A DNA stretch of 10,456 nt. Origin: NVQY01 sp047639325 (GTDB lineage Bacteria > Pseudomonadota > Alphaproteobacteria > Rhodobacterales > Rhodobacteraceae). The notes under the pieces are model-generated. The model saw only the letters and a program-made list of their open reading frames with translations, was not told the DNA's origin and did no database searches. Location: the NCBI GenBank assembly GCA_047639325.1, contig JBLINN010000141.1:1-10456 (forward strand), given 5' to 3'. The translations under genes were made by a program, and so were the position numbers. Of this stretch, positions 5,267-10,456 are shown piece by piece (position 1 is the stretch's first letter; each line of letters begins with the position of its first letter).

Positions 5267-7822
5267 TCAGGCCCCTTGAATGCGGCTGATCATTTCGCTG
5301 GTATCGCGCGACAACCCGGGCGTGTCGGCGATGCGCTGCAATTGGGCCGCGATCAGCGCCTGACGATCGCTGTCATAACGCCGCCATGTCTGGAACGCGC
5401 TGCACATGCGCGCAGTTGTCTGCGGGTTCACCGGGTCCAGCCGGATCAGCCAATCGGCCATCAGCGCATAGCCCGCGCCATCGGCGGCATGGAACCCGGC
5501 GTGGTGCATCGACAGCGCGCCAAACACCGCGCGGAAGCGGTTGGGGTTCTTCCAGTTGAAATCCGGGTGCTCGGTCAGGGCGCGCGCCACGTCCACCGCC
5601 GTGCCCGGGTCGGCCTGGGTCACCTGCAGCATGAACCATTTGTCGATCACCAGCCGGTCTGCCTGCCATTGGTCATAGAAGGCCGCCAGTTCTGCCTCGC
5701 CCTTGTCGACACTTAGCAGGCAGGCCAGGGCCGACAATTGCAACGTCATGTTATCAGCCTGCGCATATTGCGCCGCCGCCTGCGCCCCGCCATCCAGACG
5801 CGAGATCAGCGACAGTGCAGCACCCCCCAAGGCCCGTTTGCCAGACTGGTCCGCATCTGGCGCGTAGGGCGCGTCTACCCGGCAGTCGGCCTGAAGGCGC
5901 GGCAGGGTATCCTGCGCGTGCTGCGCCAGACTTTGTTTCAGGGTTTGTGAAGCGGTCCAGATCGCCATCGGGTCCGGTACAGTGCCCGCATCCGCCATCG
6001 CCCCGGCCAATTCCGACTGCCCCGGCTGCGCCAGCATCAGCGCGCGATAAGCCGGGTCCAGCGCGTCGTCGCGCAGCACTTGCAGCATGCCGTCCAGATA
6101 ATCAGCGTCCGGCGCCGTACCCTTGGTGGCCATGTCGATCAGCGAGGATTTGGCCAGCGCGCGGCCAGCCTCCCAGCGGTTGAACGGATCGGTGTCATGC
6201 GCCAGCAAAAAGGCGTTTTCGGCGGTGCTGCTGTCGCGGTCGAGGATCACCGGCGCGGAAAAGCCGCGCAGGATCGACGGCACCGGCTTGGCAGCCAGCC
6301 CGTCAAAGGTGAAGGATTGCGTGGGCTGCGTCATCTCTAGCATCTGGGTTTCCAGAACCTCGTCGCCATTGGCCCCCAGCAGCCCCAGATTGATCGGGAT
6401 CACCTGCGGTTCGGGGCTGGGCGTGGCGGCACTGGGCGGGGTGGTTTGGGTAAAGGTCAGCGTATAGCTGCCGTCCTGCCAGTCTTCGTCCACCTTTAGG
6501 CGCGGTGTGCCAGCCTGCGCATACCAGCGTTTGAACTGGGTCAGGTCGCGGCCCGTGACGTCCTGAAACACCGCCAGCCAGTCCTCGATTGTGCAGGCCT
6601 GACCGTCATGGCGGGCAAAATACAGGTCCAGCGCTTGCGCATAGGCGGCGTCGCCGACCAAGCGCTTTAACATGCCGATCACCTCGGCGCCTTTTTCGTA
6701 GATGGTCGCTGTGTAGAAGTTGTTGATCTCTTGAAAGCTGGCGGGCCGGACGGGATGCGACAGCGGGCCGTTATCTTCGGCGAACTGGCGCGCGCGCAAA
6801 TCAATCACGTCGCTGATCCGTTTGACCGGGGCAGAGCGCATATCCGACGTAAACTGGCTGTCGCGGAACACCGTCAGCCCTTCTTTCAGGCACAGCTGGA
6901 ACCAGTCGCGGCAAGTAATGCGATTGCCGGTCCAGTTGTGGAAATATTCATGCGCGATGATCGCCTCGATCCGCTCGAAATTCATGTCGGTGCTGGTTTC
7001 GGGGCTGGCCAGCACGGCAGAAGAGTTAAAGACGTTCAGGCCTTTGTTTTCCATCGCGCCCATGTTGAAATCATCCACCGCGACGATGTTGAACACGTCC
7101 AGATCATATTCGCGCCCGTAGACCTGTTCGTCCCACAGCATCGACCGTTTCAGGGCGTCCATGCCAAAGGCGCATTTGCCCTCGTCCCCCGGACGCACCC
7201 ACAGGTTCAGCGCCACGGCGCGGCCCGAACAGGTGGTAAAGCTGTCGGGATGCGCGACGAGATCGCCCGCCACCAGCGCAAACAGATAGGCCGGTTTTGG
7301 CCAGGGATCATGCCATTCGGCCCAGTTTTCCCCTGCATCACCCGGGTTGCCGTTGGACAGCAACACGGGGTGCGGGCCGTTCACCCGCACGCTGAACACA
7401 GACATTACATCGGGGCGGTCGGGGTAATAGGTGATCTTGCGAAAGCCTTCGGCCTCGCATTGGGTGCAATACATGCCGTTGGACATATAAAGCCCTTCGA
7501 GGGCGGTGTTGCCCGCCGGGTCAATTTCAACCACGGCCTCCCAGACGAACGGTGCGTCGGGCACGGTGCAGGTCAGGCCAGTGTCGGACAGGTCTGGGGT
7601 GACGTCGCTGCCATCAATCTGCGCGCTGATCAGTTTCAGGTTTTCGCCATGCAGAAAGAAGGTTTTGCCCACCGCTTCGGGGTTGGGGCGGAACGCGATG
7701 CGGCTGGTGACGCGGGTGGCGTGTGGGTCCAGATCAAAGGTCAGCTGGACGCTGTCTGCGATAAACCCAAAAGGCGTGTAGTCCTTAAGGTAGATGGTTT
7801 GGGGGGTTGCATCGCTCATCAT
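5267..7822 (-). CDS. pepN: Aminopeptidase N (M1 family zinc metallopeptidase, 851 aa)
   Basis: PepN removes N-terminal amino acids from peptides in the cytoplasm and is a main enzyme of late-stage protein turnover. The M1 signatures are complete: the exopeptidase motif GAMEN (255-259), the zinc site HEYFH (291-295) with the distal ligand E314 in KEGLTVF, and the transition-state Tyr at about 375 in ATIYEKGAEVIGML. An N-terminal beta domain carries QCEAEGFRKITYYPDRPDVMS (about 121-141), typical of the E. coli PepN branch. The C-terminal helical region runs from about 540 to the end. The 851-residue length is normal for alphaproteobacterial PepN. The start could be M1 (7822) or the adjacent M2 (7819); GGGA upstream suits M2 slightly better (8 nt). 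It heads a three-gene operon with the SDR and the small membrane protein, and is divergent from glcB. I see no signal peptide. Confidence 0.97.
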   Translation of the reverse strand: MMSDATPQTIYLKDYTPFGFIADSVQLTFDLDPHATRVTSRIAFRPNPEAVGKTFFLHGENLKLISAQIDGSDVTPDLSDTGLTCTVPDAPFVWEAVVEIDPAGNTALEGLYMSNGMYCTQCEAEGFRKITYYPDRPDVMSVFSVRVNGPHPVLLSNGNPGDAGENWAEWHDPWPKPAYLFALVAGDLVAHPDSFTTCSGRAVALNLWVRPGDEGKCAFGMDALKRSMLWDEQVYGREYDLDVFNIVAVDDFNMGAMENKGLNVFNSSAVLASPETSTDMNFERIEAIIAHEYFHNWTGNRITCRDWFQLCLKEGLTVFRDSQFTSDMRSAPVKRISDVIDLRARQFAEDNGPLSHPVRPASFQEINNFYTATIYEKGAEVIGMLKRLVGDAAYAQALDLYFARHDGQACTIEDWLAVFQDVTGRDLTQFKRWYAQAGTPRLKVDEDWQDGSYTLTFTQTTPPSAATPSPEPQVIPINLGLLGANGDEVLETQMLEMTQPTQSFTFDGLAAKPVPSILRGFSAPVILDRDSSTAENAFLLAHDTDPFNRWEAGRALAKSSLIDMATKGTAPDADYLDGMLQVLRDDALDPAYRALMLAQPGQSELAGAMADAGTVPDPMAIWTASQTLKQSLAQHAQDTLPRLQADCRVDAPYAPDADQSGKRALGGAALSLISRLDGGAQAAAQYAQADNMTLQLSALACLLSVDKGEAELAAFYDQWQADRLVIDKWFMLQVTQADPGTAVDVARALTEHPDFNWKNPNRFRAVFGALSMHHAGFHAADGAGYALMADWLIRLDPVNPQTTARMCSAFQTWRRYDSDRQALIAAQLQRIADTPGLSRDTSEMISRIQGA

Positions 7823-7895
7823 TCATGTCCCGCTGGTTGGAATTGGGATGACGTTATGAACTTCGCACCCGGGCCGCAAGCGCGCATGGGGGTGG

Positions 7896-7924
7896 CAGAC
7901 CGGCTGGGACAGCTTGCCGGTCTG
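7896..7924. promoter_or_regulatory. Perfect 9-bp inverted repeat between pepN and glcB
   Basis: CAGACCGGC (7896-7904) and GCCGGTCTG (7916-7924) are perfect complements with an 11-nt spacer. The arm centres are 20 bp apart, about two helical turns, as expected for a dimeric regulator's operator. There is no T-run on either side, so it is unlikely to be an intrinsic terminator. It sits in the 171-bp divergent intergenic region, about 70 bp before the glcB ATG and about 75 bp before the pepN start, and could control either or both. The regulator is unknown. Confidence 0.5.
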
Positions 7925-7956
7925 TTGCCTATCGGAAACTTTCGTTCTAATGAGCA

Positions 7957-7980
7957 CCAGTATACAACGGCGTACACTGG
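7957..7980. promoter_or_regulatory. Imperfect dyad over the likely glcB -10 region
   Basis: CCAGT (7957-7961) and ACTGG (7976-7980) pair perfectly, and TAC/GTA further inside extend the symmetry to 8 of 9 positions around a 6-nt loop. TATACA (7961-7966) inside it is a reasonable -10 box for glcB, but no good -35 lies 16-18 nt upstream, which would fit an activator-dependent promoter or a repressor site over the -10. It ends just before the ribosome site AAGGA (7982-7986). Confidence 0.4.
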
Positions 7981-7993
7981 CAAGGAAGCGGGC

Positions 7994-10141
7994 ATGAGCG
8001 AGCGACAGAACCTGAACGGGATGCAGGTTGCATCTGAACTGGTTGATTTTATTACCAATCGGGCTTTGCCGGGCACCGGTGTGGCGCCAGACGATTTCTG
8101 GGCCGGGCTGGCGCGGATGGTCACTGAACTGGGCCCGGAAAACCGGGCGTTTCTGGCCAAACGCGAAGAGTTGCAGGGGCAGATTGATGCCTGGCACGTC
8201 GCGCGGCGCGGGTCGCCGCATGATCACGAGGCTTATAACGCGTTTCTGCAAGAGATCGGCTATCTGCTGCCCGAAGGCGCGGATTTTGCGATTGAGACCG
8301 CCAATGTCGATCCGGAAATCGCGCTGGTGCCGGGGCCGCAGCTGGTGGTGCCGATCACCAACGCGCGCTATGCGCTGAACGCCGCCAATGCCCGCTGGGG
8401 CAGCCTGTATGACGGGTTTTATGGCACTGACGCGATGGGCAGCCTGCCGCCTGCCGGTGGCTACGACAAAGGGCGCGGCGCGCGGGTTGTGGCGCGGGCG
8501 CGGGTGTTTCTGGATCAGGCGTTTGCGATTGAGGGTACCAGCCATGCGGATGCACGGCGCTATCACATCCGGGACGGCGCGCTGCTGGTAGATGATCTGC
8601 CGCTGGTCTCGCCCGAGAAATTCGCAGGCTTTCGCGGTGATCCGCGCGCGCCTGAGGCTGTGTTGTTGGTCAACCACGGGCTGCATGTAGAGCTGGTGTT
8701 TGACCGCACGCATGTGATCGGCGCGCATGATCAGGCCGGGCTGGCGGATGTGCGGCTGGAAAGCGCGATTTCGGCCATTATGGACTGCGAGGATTCGGTG
8801 GCCTGTGTCGACGCCGAAGACAAGGTTCTGGCCTATGGCAACTGGCTGGGCCTGATGAAGGGCGATTTGCAGGCCAAGCTGGACAAGGGTGGGCGGCAGG
8901 TGACGCGGTCGTTGGCCGCCGATCCGGAATTTATCGCACCAGATGGCAGTGTTTTGCGCATCAAAGGCCGTGCACTGATGTTGATCCGCAATGTTGGCCA
9001 CCTGATGACCAACCCGGCGGTTCTGGATCACGATGGCAACGAGGCCTATGAGGGGCTGTTGGACGCGCTGATCACCGTGATGATTGCGATGCATGATTTG
9101 CAGCGCGACGGGGGCAATTCGCTGCATGGGTCGGTCTATGTGGTGAAACCCAAGATGCACGGGCCGGACGAGGTTGGGTTTACTGATCGCATTTTCACCA
9201 TGGTCGAGGACATTCTGGGCCTGCCGCAGAATACTGTGAAAATTGGCATCATGGATGAAGAGCGCCGCACCAGTGTGAACCTGAAGGAGTGCATTCGCGC
9301 GGCAAAGTCGCGGGTGGCGTTTATCAATACCGGGTTTCTGGATCGCACGGGCGACGAGATTCATACCTCGATGGAGGCCGGACCGTTTTCGCGCAAGGAT
9401 TTCATCAAACGCAAGGCGTGGATCGGTGCCTATGAGAACCAGAATGTCGATATCGGCCTGGAATGCGGGCTGTCAGGCCGGGCGCAGATCGGCAAGGGGA
9501 TGTGGGCGATGCCTGACCTGATGGCGGCGATGCTGGAACAAAAGATTGACCACCCCAAGGCCGGTGCCAATTGCGCCTGGGTGCCCAGCCCCACGGCGGC
9601 GACGCTGCATGCGCTGCATTATCATCAGGTGGATGTGTTTGCGGTACAGGAACGGCTGAAGGCCGGCGGGCGTCGCGCATATGTTGATACGGTTATGGAC
9701 ATCCCGCTGGCAAGCTATCGCAAGTGGAGCGACGCGCAGAAGCAGCATGAGGTGGAAAACAACGCCCAAGGGATTCTGGGCTATGTGGTGCGCTGGATTG
9801 ATCAAGGGGTTGGCTGTTCCAAGGTGCCGGATCTGAACGATGTTGGTCTGATGGAAGATCGCGCCACCTGCCGGATCTCGGCGCAGCATATCGCCAACTG
9901 GTTGCACCATGACGTGGTCACAGCGCAGGATGTGATGGCGTCGATGCACAAGATGGCCGCTGTGGTGGATGCGCAGAATTCTGGCGACCCGGGGTACCGC
10001 CCAATGGCGCCGGGGTTTGATGGTATCGCGTTTCAGGCGGCCTGTGATCTGGTGTTCAAGGGGCGGATTCAGCCCTCGGGCTACACTGAGCCGGTGTTGC
10101 ATGCGCGGCGGTTGGAACGCAAAGCTGAACAGGGGGCCTAG
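7994..10141 (+). CDS. glcB: Malate synthase G (715 aa)
   Basis: Malate synthase G condenses glyoxylate with acetyl-CoA to give malate and CoA in the cytoplasm. It serves the glyoxylate shunt, glycolate use or, in many Rhodobacterales, the ethylmalonyl-CoA route. The 715-residue length is right for the G isoform (about 720) rather than the shorter A form. Landmarks are LVVPITNARYALNAANARWGS (117-137), the catalytic Arg at about 332 in LIRNVGHLMTNPA, GSVYVVKPKMHGPDEV (379-394), the Mg ligands at about E422 (GIMDEERRTS) and D450 (FLDRTGDE), and the catalytic base at about D622 in MEDRATCRIS. The ATG at 7994 has AAGGA 7 nt upstream. The same frame stays open leftwards to 6731, antisense to pepN, but that part is not coding. 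No isocitrate lyase or glycolate oxidase gene lies in the window. A hairpin terminator follows the stop. Confidence 0.98.
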   Translation: MSERQNLNGMQVASELVDFITNRALPGTGVAPDDFWAGLARMVTELGPENRAFLAKREELQGQIDAWHVARRGSPHDHEAYNAFLQEIGYLLPEGADFAIETANVDPEIALVPGPQLVVPITNARYALNAANARWGSLYDGFYGTDAMGSLPPAGGYDKGRGARVVARARVFLDQAFAIEGTSHADARRYHIRDGALLVDDLPLVSPEKFAGFRGDPRAPEAVLLVNHGLHVELVFDRTHVIGAHDQAGLADVRLESAISAIMDCEDSVACVDAEDKVLAYGNWLGLMKGDLQAKLDKGGRQVTRSLAADPEFIAPDGSVLRIKGRALMLIRNVGHLMTNPAVLDHDGNEAYEGLLDALITVMIAMHDLQRDGGNSLHGSVYVVKPKMHGPDEVGFTDRIFTMVEDILGLPQNTVKIGIMDEERRTSVNLKECIRAAKSRVAFINTGFLDRTGDEIHTSMEAGPFSRKDFIKRKAWIGAYENQNVDIGLECGLSGRAQIGKGMWAMPDLMAAMLEQKIDHPKAGANCAWVPSPTAATLHALHYHQVDVFAVQERLKAGGRRAYVDTVMDIPLASYRKWSDAQKQHEVENNAQGILGYVVRWIDQGVGCSKVPDLNDVGLMEDRATCRISAQHIANWLHHDVVTAQDVMASMHKMAAVVDAQNSGDPGYRPMAPGFDGIAFQAACDLVFKGRIQPSGYTEPVLHARRLERKAEQGA

Positions 10142-10150
10142 GGGCCTTTT

Positions 10151-10187
10151 CCACCAGCGGAATTTTTACCCGCTGGTGGTTCTTTCA
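10151..10187 (+). terminator. Rho-independent terminator of glcB, overlapping the convergent gene's end
   Basis: CCACCAGCGG (10151-10160) and CCGCTGGTGG (10170-10179) form a perfect 10-bp stem with a 9-nt loop, 10 nt after the glcB stop, followed by the T-rich TTCTTTC. The right arm and part of the loop lie in the last codons and stop of the minus-strand gene. In the opposite direction the stem is followed by AAAAGG, so it acts as a canonical terminator only for glcB. Confidence 0.75.
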
Positions 10188-10456
10188 TTGCAGGTTTGCC
10201 GCGCCGCGACCACCGATAGCGCGTTGCCGATAATGCTGACATCTGTTGTCAGGCCAGTCACCGGATCAACACCAGGTGGCGGTTGAAATCCAAATTTCAC
10301 CGATTTCTCACCTGGTCTGGCGGCGCTGGGCGACGGGCCTTGCCAGACATAGATTAATGCGGTTCCGGGTTTCGTCAGTTTGCTGCGCGCATAGGTGCCA
10401 GCCCCGCACCAATAGATTGAATTCTCGGAAAAATCGGCTACGACCTCTATCAGGCC
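10166..10456 (-). CDS. C-terminal part of an uncharacterised protein, 5' end beyond the window
   Basis: The frame is open from the right edge to a TAA at 10168-10166 and gives 96 residues. It starts GLIEVVADFSENSIYWCGAG, then TYARSKLTKPGTALIYVWQG, PSPSAARPGEKSVKFGFQPP, and ends with TDVSIIGNALSVVAARQTC and a short tail. The composition and the IYWCGAG and LIYVWQGPSPS wording look like a real protein, and similar conserved hypotheticals occur in Rhodobacterales; I cannot name a family. A Cys in IYWCGAG and another near the end (RQTC) could pair if the protein is exported. The start, signal peptide and full length are not visible. Its end is convergent with glcB, with 24 bp between stop codons. 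Confidence 0.72.
   Translation of the reverse strand, partial: GLIEVVADFSENSIYWCGAGTYARSKLTKPGTALIYVWQGPSPSAARPGEKSVKFGFQPPPGVDPVTGLTTDVSIIGNALSVVAARQTCNERTTSG

Noticed and set aside
7823..9364. 513-codon minus-strand open frame antisense to glcB, ending right at the pepN start
   Set aside because: The product is compositionally odd (Arg/Gln/His/Pro-rich), resembles no protein, and lies opposite a certain malate synthase. The abutment with pepN is coincidental.
1..10456. Search for mobile elements, defence systems, CRISPR, tRNA or toxin-antitoxin genes
   Set aside because: No transposase, integrase, repeat array, tRNA-like fold or paired small toxin gene was seen; gene content and packing look like core chromosome.

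Overview
This window looks like ordinary chromosomal DNA of an alphaproteobacterium, most likely a marine Rhodobacterales (Roseobacter-type) species. The inference rests on moderately high GC, compact gene packing, the protein wording of GatB, aminopeptidase N and malate synthase G, and several small proteins of the kind often seen as conserved hypotheticals in that group. I see no tRNA, rRNA, CRISPR array, transposase or integrase, and no sign of an island. I did not find a convincing undescribed multi-gene system; the most interesting material is regulatory DNA and uncharacterised proteins.

Layout, left to right. (1) The gatB gene (minus strand) runs off the left edge, lacking its C-terminal tail. 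(2) A 254-residue polytopic membrane protein (minus strand) faces a small HxlR-type winged-helix regulator (plus strand). Their 86-bp intergenic stretch carries back-to-back sigma70-like promoters with overlapping -35 boxes and a row of three dyad symmetries about 18-19 bp apart. The regulator's promoter predicts a transcript that begins at its ATG (leaderless). (3) Convergent to the regulator lies a minus-strand gene of about 460 residues for a Cys-rich, probably exported or membrane-anchored protein resembling the DUF4034 family, with a short tandem repeat near its N-terminus. (4) A tight minus-strand operon follows, read pepN (M1 aminopeptidase N), then a short-chain dehydrogenase, then a small two-TM membrane protein. 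The pepN-SDR gap is 3 bp and the SDR-membrane protein overlap is 4 bp. (5) pepN is divergent from glcB (malate synthase G, plus strand); the 171-bp gap holds a perfect 9-bp inverted repeat and a second imperfect dyad near the likely glcB start. (6) glcB converges on the C-terminal end of an unidentified minus-strand gene that runs off the right edge; a strong hairpin lies across that gene's stop codon and probably terminates glcB.

Functionally these are mostly independent housekeeping units: tRNA-dependent amidation (GatB), peptide turnover (PepN) and glyoxylate assimilation (GlcB). The HxlR/membrane-protein pair looks like a self-contained, locally regulated module. Long open frames antisense to gatB, pepN and glcB are judged to be shadows.
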